Source of the DNA: Spodoptera frugiperda
Taxonomy: Eukaryota; Arthropoda; Insecta; Lepidoptera; Noctuidae
Direction of reading: 5' to 3'
DNA length: 64,000 bases
NCBI RefSeq assembly: GCF_023101765.2
Contig: NC_064224.1
Coordinates: 7,086,103 to 7,150,102, forward strand
The number at the start of each line of letters is the position of its first letter. The stretch's first letter is position 1. Below, piece by piece: positions 1-14,088 of this stretch. The notes below the pieces were generated by a model. The model was not told where the DNA came from. It searched no databases and worked only from the letters and a program-made list of their open reading frames with translations. Made by a program: the position numbers and the translations under genes.

Positions 1-1319
1 CAACACGACTGCAGCATCACATCACATTGATATCTTGCGGCCACAATAATAATTTTAACCGCAAACAAAACAAAAATTGTTTAGGGGAGATGCTAGCACA
101 GATAAAAAAGCGTCCTAATCAAATAAATAAGGGAACGTCGATCTGTCAACACGATCTCCCGCCAAAATTGCGATTTGATATCTTATATCGACGCATCGCC
201 CCACAGTGTTGCCACGATAATAATCTGTTAGAACATTATCATCTGTGGTGTCAGTTTGTGGTATCATTTTATTCTATTCTTTATTATAATTGGCTTTTAT
301 GGATGGGATTGTTTCTTTATTCAGGACTTATAAAGTTGTTTGTTTTAATTCACTGCGACTTACTACTTACATGAACATAGACAGAAGTAGCTAAAAGTAT
401 TATCTTCTTATTCATTACTATCTATTTTTATACAAAGTTTTAGCCCAATAGATGTCCTAAGTTAACAATACAACAGATTTTTAGTTTCCATTCCGTTTAT
501 AGATGTATTTTTTAGAATGCGGTGTGCAGCACTGCTGTAATGAAAGTATATCAATAGATGCATATCATTAGATATGCTTTGCTCATCACAGAGAAATGGT
601 AGTGGTCATTGTGATGCGCTTGCGATCCTTCAAAGTTAAATATTCAAAAAATATTTAGAACAACCAGTTCCCACGAAAACAAAAGTCAATCGTGACATGA
701 TACAGAGACGTGAGAACTAACAAAACCACAACATAAAAGTTATTTTTAATAAAGATGAATCTTCATAAAATCAACAATACTCTGTTTTTTCCGCCCCTGG
801 CATTATAACATGTAATCTTAGGCCTATTAGATTAAAACGTTAGTCTATTGGCGGGCCACGTGGCACGCATGCGTCGTGCACGCGAAGTTTGACAGCTAAA
901 CAAACATGGCGTCGATAGCGGAATACAAATCAAATCTTTTATTAATATTATATGAACAAACACATTGTTCTTTATACGGGGTATTGTGCAAATATAATTT
1001 TTGTAATTGGTCTTGCTTCTACCCTTCTAAGTAGTTATTTAATGTGGGGGTCGCAATGTCTTTCGCAAATAATGATTTGATTAATTACTACTTGTGATGG
1101 ATCGTTTATAAATGGTTCTGTTTGTCTTTGGTCTTTAGAGAATAGGAGCAGCTTTGAGTAATTATTGTCGAAAGTACAGTTAGCGCAGTGCCTAGGAGTG
1201 TATCTTCGGGTTTGGTTTAACCCGCGACACACAGCGTAGAGAACTAACTGATTTTGTAAGAAAAAGGAATTTTCTACTCCAACAAAATCATTACTTACCG
1301 TAGTTTCCGACCTTCCAGA
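1..1319. other. Intergenic, no gene seen
   Basis: AT-rich sequence without a convincing frame. The stretch 850-915 is GC-richer, with CCACGTGG, GCATGCG and ATGGCG words, and could be regulatory. Confidence 0.5.
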
Positions 1320-1465
1320 GCTGCGTACTACCTAGCAGGTTACTGTGGCTCCGGCTCAAAAAGCGGGAGTAGGAACGGGGTGGTTTTTAGTCAGTAAGAG
1401 TCTGACACTCCCTCTCGCCTCGCCAAAGGCAGGAGAAATCATTGGTTGATTTTGCCACACAAAAA
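1320..1465 (+). repeat. A-tailed repeat C, copy 1
   Basis: The core GGAACGGGGTGGTTTTTAGT and AAGAGTCTGACACTCCCTCT is followed by ATCATTGGTTGATTTTG and an A run. The strand follows the A tail. The family occurs 13 times in the window and can be 150-195 bp long. Confidence 0.75.
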
Positions 1466-2471
1466 AAAACAGTCTTGTAATAGTTTTTTTAATTTCTTTA
1501 TTTTCACACAAAACACAACAACTACTATAATAAACACAATCTAAAACCAACAAAAGTTATATGAAACTCCCAAAACAGACATCCAAACGTATTCTACACA
1601 CAGTAAGTATATTGGAATGTAGTAGCTTCGTAGCAATACTTAGAATATTCAAACTGACGGGTAATATTTACCCATCGTGGAGCGGAACACGGCTATTAAT
1701 TTACATACTAATTTATCTTGTAATTAAGTACGCCGCAAATTGCTATCTCAGCCCTTCATAATCCTTTCGCACTGTTGCTTGCCGCTTCTAAACGATGGCA
1801 CTAATGTGGACATGCTCGGGATTAGAGTGGGGGAATAAAATGGTGGTAAGAGTTGGGAAATGTCCACAACTTGATGAATATGAGAAAATGATTTATTTCT
1901 CTATTTTAATTAGGAGCATTAAGTGTTGTATGAACACTGCATTAGGCAGTTTTTGGAGATAGAAGGGGCCATAAATATAATTCGTTTAAGAACTTATTGC
2001 ATTAATTTTCAGCACAATTTTTAAGTTGAGCGTAATATTGTTATATAAGAATGACTTAATATCTGATTTCTGATACACTGCATTTATTGTTTACTTACAC
2101 TAACCAGTACAAACTATTACACAACAAAATTGCCACATACCTAAACTTAATCTTTTTAATCCAATACAGAACTGTATCTAGTCACATCCCCACGTTGCTA
2201 GCGGCCGGTTGCGGCGGCTGGTGTTGACACGTAGCCGACAGACAGGGATTAAGGTTATCTGCATCACAAAGCCTGCACCGGGGAATTGCGCCGATTGCGA
2301 GACAACCCACCAGCCTAGCGATCTAGCGTTCTAGCGAACGTTTTTCAGATTTTTCCCCCAAATATCTGGCGAAGTTTTATGTTTGAGAAAAAGTTTGTTG
2401 AAATACTGGATTCTAAGAAGTGACGACGCCCGCTCACCGGCGCACCAATATCAGACACATAACTGGTTAAA

Positions 2472-2750
2472 ACTGCCTCGTTGGCCGAGTGGTTGTAAGT
2501 GCGACTGCCGGGCAAGGGGTCTCGGGTTCGATTCCCGGGTCGGGTGAAGTATAGCAGGGCCATTTTCGTTTTTCGAAAATTTCTCAGTAGTAGCACGCAA
2601 TCTGGAATTGTGCCCGGTTCACAAAAGACTCACCCCCTATTACATGGGATTTAAAACACAAATTATGAAAAGTGGGTGTACATTGTACAGTGGTATTACG
2701 TGCCTTAATGAACACTTATGCTTACTTCTTCGGGGATAAAAGGCGTGACG
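2472..2750 (+). repeat. tRNA-derived SINE, family A, near full length
   Basis: It starts with a tRNA-like head holding an A box (TGGCCGAGTGGT) and a B box (GGTTCGATTCC). A family-specific body follows, ending GGGGATAAAAGGCGTGACG. Other copies lie at 26418, 34907, 48606, 50037 and 55181. The head is SINE-like, not a working tRNA gene, because it runs straight into the shared body. Confidence 0.85.
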
Positions 2751-2854
2751 ATCTAAAAAAAATACTATGTTTCATATTGTATGCACCTCAGCTTGCTTAT
2801 AGTTGCAGTACAAACTACCTCGACCTGGTTCCATCGAAAACCGTTTAAAATGAC

Positions 2855-3263
2855 TAGAATTGTCGGACAATATTAATTGGTAGTTCGCAACTAAAACCAT
2901 AGAATTTCAAGTCATATTGTTCGGCGCAGCTTGTTATCAACTTCGGATTAATTGAATTGTTTCTTCACTCGAGTTTCGACAAAACTGGATCGAACCGGTT
3001 TAGTTCAGACAGTTCTAGAAGCTGTTCGATCTGAGTTTATTGTTGTTTGTAGCATCTGTTATTCGTACCTATTACCTATATACATAGTAACACGACAGTT
3101 ATTGTCCAAAGGACTAGATGAAAATATGTACTGTATACTTACTTTCTTGACCATTGAATTAATGATGCAGTCTACCTATAATAGAACTCATTTACAACAA
3201 AACCAAAATTGACGCCCAACGTGGGACAAGAAGCAAAATTTTGGCGCCCAACATGGGACTAAG
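2855..3263 (+). mobile_element. Relic LTR with doubled primer-binding site
   Basis: About 350 bp with no gene-like content (2855-3205) is followed by ACGCCCAACGTGGGAC and, 32 bp later, GGCGCCCAACATGGGAC. Both resemble a lysine-tRNA primer-binding site as used by insect LTR retrotransposons, which lies directly after the 5' LTR. The LTR edges are estimates. Beyond it (3309-3467) a 52-codon frame could be the start of a gag-like gene, but it ends in a stop and I recognise no domain. Confidence 0.4.
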
Positions 3264-3309
3264 TTTAATTTACTTAATGACCTTTAGAAAATCTATTTCA
3301 TATATAATA

Positions 3310-5900
3310 TGCAGAGCTCTTTCTCTATTGACAAAGACAAAGAACCCAATACTTTAGTAAATAATTCCTTTCTACAACGTATCACCAACAAAAACCTCTT
3401 CAATCCCGTCCAATCAATACATGCACAAGTTTACAAAGTATCAGACGGTTTAGAACACGAAATCTGAACGCGTTGTCATCCAATACTGCGGCGAAGTCTA
3501 TTAATTCCATTCAGGAGAGGGTACAAGCCCCTAAATCGATATACGCTAAGAGGGTCCCATTTCACGGATGAACACCGGCACGACCAACTTGGAAATCGAC
3601 TTGTACGTGATATGGTAAATGTACGCAAATTCCTCCCCTTTAAAATATGTGGATGTGACCTTATAATATGTATGGAAGTTTCTTGGTACAGTGTTATTAG
3701 TGTATAGATTCAGGGCTTTTTGTTGTAGTAAATTTTGTAATGTATCGCTTGCTGATTATTATGATAATGATTATGAAGATGTTTTGGTAACATAACTAAC
3801 TTATGAGGCTAAAGAGTTAATCAGCTTTGTAAATATCAAAGTAGACTTAGACGAATCGTTGATACGTCGTACAGTTAAATACAGCTTTTACAAACATTAC
3901 TAAACATAGCAAGAAGTAAGATATGATAGAAGCAGTAAGATATGATCCCACCAAAAACATAAATGTATAAAAGGAAAGCCAAGTTAAATATAAACCCTAT
4001 ACTGGGTTGTGGGCTTCGCCGCAAAAGTCTAAATGAGTGCCAAGTTCTATACAAAATTCAAATATTGTATATATTTATAGGAACTAAATAACATTATGAA
4101 CAAGTATAAAACTCTATTTCTATGTTTTATTGGATACCTATAACAATTGCTGTTATTTAAAATGTGAGATCTTAAAGTAGGTATGACACACAATTCTAAT
4201 AATATTACAATAATCCAAGAAGACTTAATCCAATGACTCCTCCCAAAAAAAACATTTGAAACCTCAGCACTTAAGTAGCCTATTATTATCGTTTTAAATA
4301 GTTTTTAAAAGCAACAATGGGAGCACGCGACGCGCGTCCGTCCGCCGCGGCGGGCCGCACGCGATTGCATAATTTTTAATCACACGACCGAGTAAGCAGC
4401 TAATACGGTAGAACGAGATATTGAGGGTAGTTATAGCTTAACTGGCGGCAAAGCGGAATTGGCTTTTGTCATCACGAGCGGAACGGATTTTCTTTATTTT
4501 CTGAACGCCTGGTAGTTGGTGTTATGTGCTTTTGTATACAGTACAGACGAAATTCGGATAGAAAGTTAATGCAGCCAGTCATAGAGCACTTCATTACTAA
4601 CTGGTGTCATAGAGGAAGATATTCTTAATCTGTTTTATACATATTCATCTTTTTTTAAACTAATTTGTTCTCAATCTCTGTACACATTTTTTCACAAGTT
4701 TCTATTTTTTAACTAAATAACTAATAGTCAAATACTCAATTATACGTCGCTTTCACAAACAGTTATGTCACTACAAATTATTTATAAAAGACAGAGATAG
4801 AATGATATTTAATTCAAAATTGAGAGCTGTTTCAGTATTCCGGCGTAAATCTACCGAAATAGCTACAGTTTATTGAGACTGGCCGTTCAGCTATATTCAA
4901 GAAGGTTTGTCTAAGTATTTACAAATTCAGCAGATATTTCATACAATATTCAAACAAAAATCACAGCGTTAGTGACCAGGTGAAACAACACAAAATTGAG
5001 TAAAATTGCTGACATGTGTATGAAAAACATACTCCATTTAGTTTCACACTCGGCTAAATTAAAGTGTCAGTTTAAACTATAACAAGAGTGGCGACCCATC
5101 CTTTAATCCGCATTGTGATGGTAAGCAGTCTGTGATCTATATTTTAATAACACGCCTCGATGGACAACTAATAAGGGCGAAAATTGTGTTAGGGTTCACA
5201 TTGTTCGGATCGAAGGACCAGAGAAAGCAGGTCCTTTTTGATTAGGTTGCTTTTTTATTTAATTTTATTATTTTTTCGACAATCGACTAGAGTTTTGAGA
5301 TATACTATGTATTTTTTAATTATCATGATAGAAAAGTTGTTTTTTTACGTGCCTTATTGTCGTGCTTGTGTTAATTGGAGTTATATTATGTAGTAAGTAC
5401 ATAATCGACGTTTATACTTATTCCTAAATAGGTATTATTTTCTTCATGATACTAAAGGAAATTGCTTGTAGAGAAGGCACAAATAAAACAACACCATTTT
5501 TAGTCTCTTTTTTGAAATATGTTTGATTACTCTTACTTGAAATAGTCGAGCGCAATAAATAGAGTCAAGCAATTTCCAGTATAAAATATATAGGTACATA
5601 ACCGTAGCAAAATTAAATGGAACTTTTACTAATAAGATTTAGTGAACATTTTAAAATACATTAGTGAATTATGTAAATGTACAGGGGGTGTAGAAAAATA
5701 CGAAGTTTTGTTTGAGCAAATCGTTGGAAGCGATTTTCTCATAGGGATTTAACACGGGATCTTTTGCTCAAGCCGTGTACAACTGGAGGAGAATCTCGCT
5801 AACGTTTAAACGGTTTTTCTTTATGAGAAATAAAAACTTAAATAATTCATATATAAATATGTACAAGTTACTATAACTTTAAATTAAAATAAAAAAAAAT
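3310..5900. other. Intergenic, no gene seen
   Basis: A short CpG-rich island at 4320-4365 stands out. The rest is AT-rich and gene-free as far as I can see. 3310-3470 may be decayed LTR-element coding sequence. Confidence 0.5.
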
Positions 5901-5912
5901 TACTCTCCTTTA

Positions 5913-5957
5913 GGCGTCGAAGTACTCGTCCGCATCGCTGTCATTGGGCAACGTTCC
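5913..5957 (-). repeat. Shared coding-looking block, copy 1
   Basis: 38 bp from TAGGCGTCGAAGTACTCGTC to CATTGGG match 31652-31689 reversed. The minus strand reads GNAASLLGTLPNDSDADEYF, then DA and a stop. I cannot name the parent protein. Confidence 0.6.
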
Positions 5958-6683
5958 CAGAAGACTGGCCGCATTGCCACGTTAAATGGTAATGCTTATC
6001 TTCTGACCAAAGAAATAGCCAGTTGTTGTTTCACTATAAGGTGATAAAACAGTCGTGTGGTGACAGAAACGTAGAAAACGCATTAAAAGTCACCCTCAGG
6101 TTCTTGCTACAGGTGCCCTAAGACACTTCCAAGGTACCTACTATACTAATTGACAGACACCAGGCAGAAGCGCTCTCTAATAAACCTGCCACCTGCCGAA
6201 TGAGGAGCCACGTGCCGAGATTACGGTCTCTCATACAGCGTGTTTTATATTTCTTTGTATTTTGCAAACAAAGCTTTTGATTTTCGATGTTTACGGAAAT
6301 TATAAACCTACCAGTTTTAATTTATTAAGTGCCAGTGCCTACAGAAACATCTTAGTGGAGTGCCTGTACACACAGCATACGGCACATATATTTTTTTTAG
6401 TTAGGTACCTGAAGAATAAAGGGGATCCTTATCAGTCTCAGTATTCTAAGTAAGAATATTGCAAAAAGACAGTTTCGTATTCGGGTGTACGCTGCCGCCC
6501 GCTATGATTCTTTTTAAAAGCTTAAAGCTCATTCAGGATTCGCCTAAATATGCAGCTTTTAAATGAAGTCTTAGAGTCGGTGCGTTTTCATTGTCACACG
6601 TTGAGTATGTAAAATTTATTGCTTGTTATGTCAGATAATAATATTTTCTTGTTTTCGATCAAAGTTTGGAGATCTGGTTGACT

Positions 6684-6830
6684 CTTTTTTTTTAGGGGGA
6701 AAATCATCCAAAGACCGTCTTGGGTGAAGCGAGAGGGAGTGTCAGACTCCTACTTACTAAAAACCACGCCGTTCCTACTTCTATTTTAATTTTACGTTGT
6801 CCGCAGCTCCGTAGTCTGATTTACACTGGT
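6684..6830 (-). repeat. A-tailed repeat C, copy 2
   Basis: The T run and GGGGGAAAATCATCCAAAGA mark the tail end, followed by GCGAGAGGGAGTGTCAGACT. It ends near GTCCGCAGCTCCG. Confidence 0.75.
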
Positions 6831-7404
6831 TCTAGTTTTAGAACCGATGACTGCAAATTCTTCTGACTTAAGACGTTTGTAATTTGAGTAAAAACATACG
6901 ACCGTAATAGTACAACTTTATTTAGATAGCCCTCAAATTTTTAATAGGGTCAGTAAAGCAGAAGTGGCACTTTAAATGTTGCAGATTTTCCTAAGTTACA
7001 GTGACTGTTTTTCACCAGATGGCTGAAACCGGTACCTTGTTCACTAAATAGGTGATGAAAAATCTTCTGACAAAAGCAACAACTCCGTTTGACGTGTCGT
7101 ATCCACACAATGGGAACAAACTCTTCAAGCATAAGACCCGAGTAGATACGGAGGCAATTTATTAAAGAATTGAATACTCAATTACTGACGATTTGTGACG
7201 TTTAAGTGGCGATTGCGCGCCGATAAATTCACTCCAAGCCACTTCTACTTCCAATAAAATGGATATGAACAAGTTTACTTTAAAGCTGTAGATTTTTTTT
7301 TGCAATGAACTGATTTTCTTTAGGGTTCGTTTATCTTCTTTTTTATGAATACTATATATGTGTGATAAAAGTTAACCGTACGGTTAACATATGATGTAAA
7401 GTTA

Positions 7405-7505
7405 CCCGTGAGGCTCCGGCTCAAAGCAGGAGTAGGAACGGGGTGGTTTTTAGTCAGTAAGAGTCTGACACTCCCTCCCGCCTCACCCACGGCCGGAGAA
7501 GCCAG
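7405..7505 (+). repeat. A-tailed repeat C, copy 3, truncated
   Basis: It has GAGGCTCCGGCTCAAAGCAG through CCGGAGAAGCCAGTG. The 5' part and the A tail are missing. Confidence 0.7.
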
Positions 7506-9380
7506 TGTCTGTAGACTTATAAGCAACCCAAATAATGATAGAAATGTATTGAAAGATTGCAAAAAATACTGATAAGAGCTTAAATTCATCATAGCACTGT
7601 ACTACTACACCTGTAACGATTATTAAGTACCTATGTAACACAAATAAACGATATGTCCTAAACAAAGAGAATTTAAAACCACCAGTACGGTTGTTTCAAA
7701 TTAAAGAACTCTCATTTCCATAATTGTTATCCAAATTCATTATGTAACTATATTAATTTTATTTAAACAAGTACTTAGTAGTTTACTTGGTATATACCCA
7801 CAAAACAACGAACTTTGTGTCACAGGTACATATTACATATTTAACGTGCCTCTACAATCCTGAAAACAATGTATAAGCACACGTATCCAGCATTAAAAAC
7901 ATGCAAACGAGAACATTTCCACTTCAATAATGTTAAAACTACCCAATAAGGTGGAATCAACAAAATATTTTACAACCCCGAACCTCTCAATCTAGTTTTC
8001 CAAAAACCAACCTTAGTTCAAGGTGGTAAAGTTTATTTTGATTTGGGTATGTAGAAGGCAATCTGTTACTATAAGAGGGTACTAAATAAAATACGTTTTG
8101 TATAGCTATTTGTTACATTGAACGAAACATGCAGTTTGCATTGCAAAGGAGGTTCTATTGCTTGTCAGATAGGTACATACATACATGTTACTTTTGGGGT
8201 AGATAAAGATGTATTTTATTAGGTATAGGTATATCTGCTTTTCACTTCTTGTATACGATTAATTCGTTAGAATTAGGTATGGATTAAAATGTTAACGAAG
8301 AATAAGTCATTCCTTAGTCAGTGTTTATCCTTTAATATAATTAATGTTCAGAAAAATTACGTACCAAAGGACCACATTATTTGGTCCTTATTACCGAAAT
8401 TTTTAGGGATTATGTACTTAGTAATTAAGATTCTACTTTAGTGCAGGTACGGAAATCTGTAGCGTGGTGTTTGACAGGTCTATGTTCAGCACTGGAGAGA
8501 TACCGTCTAATGTAGATGATGATACAGTTAATTGACATGAGCACACGTTTTGGCTATTAGTTGCAGTTAGCTCGTGGTCAAGCAATTATCATTGCATTGA
8601 GTAATTAAACTGTGATAATTGAACAGGTGGTGCTGTGTGTAATAAAGTGCCGTAAAATCGGGTTTCTTTGACCCTAGAAGTTTTGACTCAGACTTTTAGA
8701 CCAATAAAAACTAATATACGGTTTTGTTTTTAATTCCTATTAGTTATAGAACTTGGAACAAAGTTACCCCAATGGGTCAAAATAACCCGAACTTATCCGG
8801 TAGTGAAAACAGTTTTTGAAGGTGTAGTTTAGAGTCAATTGTAAATTGAATAGGGGTAAATTGTGGGAGTAAATCTGAATTAGTACCACAGAAAAAAATT
8901 ACTTAGGGCTATGGACACAGAGTAGGTTTATCTGAAGTAATTATAATTACCGAAAACATTATAAAACAATAAATTTTAACAATGGTTACTTTGTGCATAA
9001 AAATAAAAAAACCAAAAGCAATAACTAAAACGATTTTAAAATAAAAAGAAATCATAAAACAATTATTTCATTAAAGTTAACAAATAAAAAAAAGCAACAC
9101 CACACGTTATAAAGATAAACACACACTGCTGTATCTAATTTTACATTCACTAATACGACACACAGACCATGACAGCAGTTGTCATTTAACGAAGTCACTG
9201 GATTCGACTCGCTGTGACCGGATCAAAAGACCAGACTATGAGCGTCGTAATGAACGCGAATATACATTTAATTAAACATAGCATTCATACGAAACGCCAA
9301 TTTTACATGCATTTAACATTAAACCCAATTATAATAACTTTAAAATTACATTTATCTTGAAATGAAACTTAAATAAGCAC

Positions 9381-9715
9381 GTTTTTTTTTTCTGGAACAC
9401 ACCGGTAAACGAGCAGACGTATCACCTGATGGTAAGCCATCGCCGTCACCCATGGACACCTGAAACACCAGAGGTGTTACAAGTGCGTTGCCGGCCTTTG
9501 GGGGTTGGGAATTTAAGGGTTGTTGAGCAATCGGCGATTGAGAAAATTGGGAAGGGGGGAATTGGGCCTCCGGTAACCTCACTCATACCACGAAACAAAA
9601 CGCAAGCGTGGTTTCACGTCGGTTTTCTGTGAGGCCGTGGTATCACTCCGGTCGAATCGGCCCATTCGTGCCGAAGCATGGCTCTCCCACGTCAAAAATT
9701 ATTATATAAAAAAAA
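9381..9715 (+). repeat. Dispersed repeat D, full-length form
   Basis: The unit contains CACCTGATGGTAAGCCATCG, CACCAGAGGTGTTACAAGTG, GGGCCTCCGGTAACCTCAC and AAGCATGGCTCTCCCACGTC, then an A-rich end. Partial copies lie at 36843, 45268 and 54243. It is a type common in moth genomes; its class is not clear from sequence. Confidence 0.7.
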
Positions 9716-12700
9716 TCTAGATGAGGTCGGCATTTCCTAACTGACTACTCTGAGAAGAAATGCCGAAACAAACTCAGAGGTAACTCTTAAAACTGAAATT
9801 AATATAAACGCTTTTAAACTCTTTGGAACGCAAAAGTATTATTCATAACGTATACAAAAATAAGTTGCCATGTTTACGCGGCAAAAAGACAATAATTTAG
9901 TAAAAAAAAACGTTTAAAAAATAAAACAAGAGATGTTTCGCGCGCTCTGACAAGCACTATCGTTTGTTAAAAGGGTCGTAATTAATATAAAAATAAATTT
10001 TATATATTTAAATATATATAATAGATGGAGTTTAAGTGGTTCTCACAAAATATTTGTGTTTTTCGACTAGTGGATTGAGTATGGATTTTCTTGATGAAAA
10101 ATAAGAAATGAGCATTCATTCAACAAAAAATATAATTGTCTTAATCAAAGTCTTCCTAGGTTCTTCGATTCTGATTCTCAGCTCAATACTGCACCTGGAT
10201 TTGCCACCAATTTACGGCAACAGGCCGTTTCGTATTATTTCTAATAACGTTTCGAAGTTGCTATGTATTTACATCTAGCATAGTTTGGTTGGTTGTATTT
10301 AGTGTAGAACTTACAGCTTACAGGAATTGCAACGACTTTGGCACGTAATGGCGGGCTTGTCCCATAAAAAAAGAAAAAAATCTAGGATACTTTAGTCTCA
10401 TAATTATTTAAAACCACTAATGAACTACCGTATAAATAAATGTCTTCAACAGAACATTATTATTATATTCTCACGATTAAGCGCACAAACTGAAACAAAA
10501 ACCAAAGTACAGTTATAGAAAACCATTTAATATAAGTCGAAAGAGGACATAGACATTGCGTATTTTAGTCCAACAAACGGTCGACTGCTAATAATTTACA
10601 AAATTGTCTTCGTACACTTTTCTTTGGAACATTTATCGCTTTTTAATGTAGTAGACGACATGGCTATACAGCCAACGGTCACGCGTCATAACACCACTGG
10701 ACATTCGCTTTTATCTTTTTTTTTATCTGTCATCCATCAAAATATAACGACCGACAAGCGCCAACAGCCTAGATACCGCCTTATTTATGAACGAAGGTCT
10801 ATGGTCCAATATGAATCGTCGCTTTTTAAAACTAAATGCAATTAGTGTCGCTCTAATTTGACTTAATCATTTAATGTTGCTTTTAAAACTATTATGAAAT
10901 GAGTGTAGGTGTTTTGCAGACGATTTTCAAGTACTTTAATTAAACAGATTTCATGTTGCGAATTTTGTTTTGTAGGAAAAGTTTAACTGACTTTAGTTTT
11001 CGTAAAAGATTTTTTAATTAATTTCAGTCAAATCACTTGCTTGAAAACGGTAATTAAATAAGAAAAAGAAAAAAAAACTATAGCAAATGTAAAAACTACT
11101 GAAAAAAAAAACAGATCATTATACAAAAATTAAAACAATATCATCGAAACATTCGAATTTCAAATCGCTGTCAAAAGACCATAATATAGTAGAAATAGAC
11201 AAACAAAAAAATATTTTAAAACTTTTTTTCGCCACCACAGGCGCTGTCAACAAGTGTGAAGGTGGACAGGGTATGAGTAAAAGATCAGAGAAGCTGGTTT
11301 TTGATGTCCCTGATGCATGCACACGTTCAGAAGCCCGACATGACATGTGAGAACTTATAACTCATACCATTTGTCACTTTTAATTGCCACTTGTTCTTGT
11401 CGAATGTCTGAAGAAATGTTGTATATTTTATAAATAGTTTATTGTGAAATAAATGTGGTGGCGGTTACGTTCGAAATGTGTTCTGTGGCGCTTACAATTT
11501 GTTTGAACTAAGGAGGATTTTGTTTTAGGTTTTTTTTATGGGGTGGTAATGTTATTATGCTTAGTGTTTGTGAATTTGAGCTGGTAACTTTAGAAGCTAG
11601 TTATAGTGTGCCAAATACCTACCTTGTTAAGAAAAATTGCATTGCATTGCTTATTTCTTAGTACTTCCCGGTCGATTTCATTACTAAATACGTATAGAAA
11701 TGCCTAATCGAAGAAAATATTACTTGAAATGAAACTGCTGCATCTCCATCTTACATTTACAACTACTAAACGAACATTTAAATCCTTTGAAATTTAATTT
11801 CAGAAACACCTAACCAATAAACTATTTATAGTTAAATCACCTATCCATACAAAACGTCCATCCCTTTCATACTATTTCTATCTCCCTCGCACAAGATACA
11901 AAATCCTTAAAGAAATTAAGACATTAAAGATTGCGAGACATTTATGGTGTTCAAACCAGTCATTAATACGTCCATGGCTGGTTTTGCTTTGATCTCCAAC
12001 TTATTGAGCCGTTAACAGCCGGCATTGGACTGTAAATACTTAAATGACATCCTATTCCGGTCAGTTAGAACGATTATATTGATCCTAAACGTTGGAATAT
12101 TTATCTGTACATCGCTGCCGCATGTGTTTATTGTTTCTGTATGCGAACGTAAACGTAATGTTAGTTAGATGTTGTGCGTTTTATTGTGTTTCCAGTAATT
12201 TTTTACGTTGTTGTTGTTATTATTTATTAAACTTAATATGTTAAAAAATCGTTTCGATATTTTATGTTTGCAGATGTTGCAATAGCCTGTGCCCCACACA
12301 GTGTTCTTTTAGTGTGTAACAATTATTAGAAACTGTAGTAATATTGACCCAAAAACTATTAATTTTTGGTCCATCCTTTGAGGTAATACGCACATTATAA
12401 CAATAGATCACGCTTTCGCCTGGCATGGATAGAGAGTTCTAAATAATACGGCAGAGCCTATTGCTTATATTCACTAGGTATACTTCTAAATTCTTTGCAT
12501 CTACTGAGTGGCAATTTCATTAATTAATATCTTACCCAACCCAGCAATTAGCTCGCTCGGCTGTCGACCACCTCTAACCACTCGACCACCAAGACAGTCA
12601 TAGTTCATAGAAGAAATGAGTATAACAATAAATTATAGTCCACATACTCGTGACGCTAACAGTAGCCAAATTCAAATTAGGGTTCCCAATAATAGCTTCG

Positions 12701-14088
12701 TTTATAACGCAATAAACTAAATATACTTAATGCCTGCTCGTCGGCAAGCCGTCCCGTACGCGCCGTTTGACATACAATTAAAAATGACAGATGACTAGCC
12801 GCCATCTTGGTTGCGGCTCAAAGGAGGCCGCGCGAAAAAAAATCCGTTCAACACATTTTTAGCTAGTTAATCTCGATGGATGGATGTTGGGGTGTCAATC
12901 ATGCGGTTTTAAGAGCGCGTGAAACTTTCTAGTCGTCTATACGTGTCAATTATTTCGCCTTTGATGTATTTACCAATTTTCTAAGGGGTTGTTGGTCCTA
13001 TAAATTCCTATGTGAGATATAGGAAGGAGGTTTATTTATTTTCTTTTGTATCCGTGGATTAAAATGAAAGCATCCAATCCAGGAAGCGAGTCTAGGTATA
13101 TGTATATCGATTGTACATAATATTTTATATGATTGATATGATGGATTGATGTTACGCATACCACTATTAGCAAGTAACAGTCAGGTGCTTACAAAAACAG
13201 TCATAAACTTGACTGAGTTACCTAATGCGGTCCTTTCATCCGCACATCACCAAAACTAATAATTTATGTATTAAGTAATTTTATTTTCATGCCACACTAT
13301 TTTTCATCGTAAATATTTTAGTACGCAACTTCCTAAGGGTAAGTTTACCCCTTAAAGATGACTGGAGGCGATATGAGTTACCCTATCTTACCCTCCCTAT
13401 GAATTTAATAAATAATAAATGTATGTGTAAATAAGGACCGGGAAATGTTATGGAGGTAAATAAGGCTATGTGACGAATCATATTTTCCTTGTTACTTTTA
13501 ATGGCAGATCATTGGCTGGTGTATTTTTACACGATGCTTATTGGATAGTATAATTGTCGTGTAGGCTATTATTAGATAGACTCTACTTTTCGTTTGAATA
13601 ATTATAAGTACTAGTATTTTGTGTCGTCAATGCAGTATAGAGATTATTGAACTCTTGTAATTGTAATTTTAGGTTTTTCAGTAAACAAACACATAAGAGT
13701 ATATTTACATTACCTTTTCTCTAGCATAGTCTCATTTATTAAACTTAATTTTAATAACACTTGTCGGTTAGAACCGGGAATCGAACCCTTCAGAGACAAC
13801 TCGATAAATGACAATTTATTAAACATTTACTTCCTGTCTATTTATAAATATTTTTGTATATTGATGATATACTTTGATAATGGGGGTTTTTTAATAAAAA
13901 ATAAAACAAAATATATTATAACTTGAAACTATTTTATGTCAACATCGAATTAAATGTAATGGCAGAACTAATTACAAATATTTACAGCGTTGAGCATTGT
14001 ATTAGCATATACTTAACTATTTATAATAAAACATAACTGAAAAAGACAAAATAAAAATAATATTATTATGGGCAGCATATTTTATCTT

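Noticed and set aside
2478..2545. tRNA-like sequence with A and B boxes (also near 24190, 35090, 35330, 50300 and 62120)
   Set aside because: Each continues directly into a body shared with other copies and lacks a proper acceptor stem end, so these are SINE heads, not tRNA genes.
2952..3212. 86-codon plus-strand frame
   Set aside because: It lies within the putative LTR and ends at the primer-binding site, so it is not a gene.
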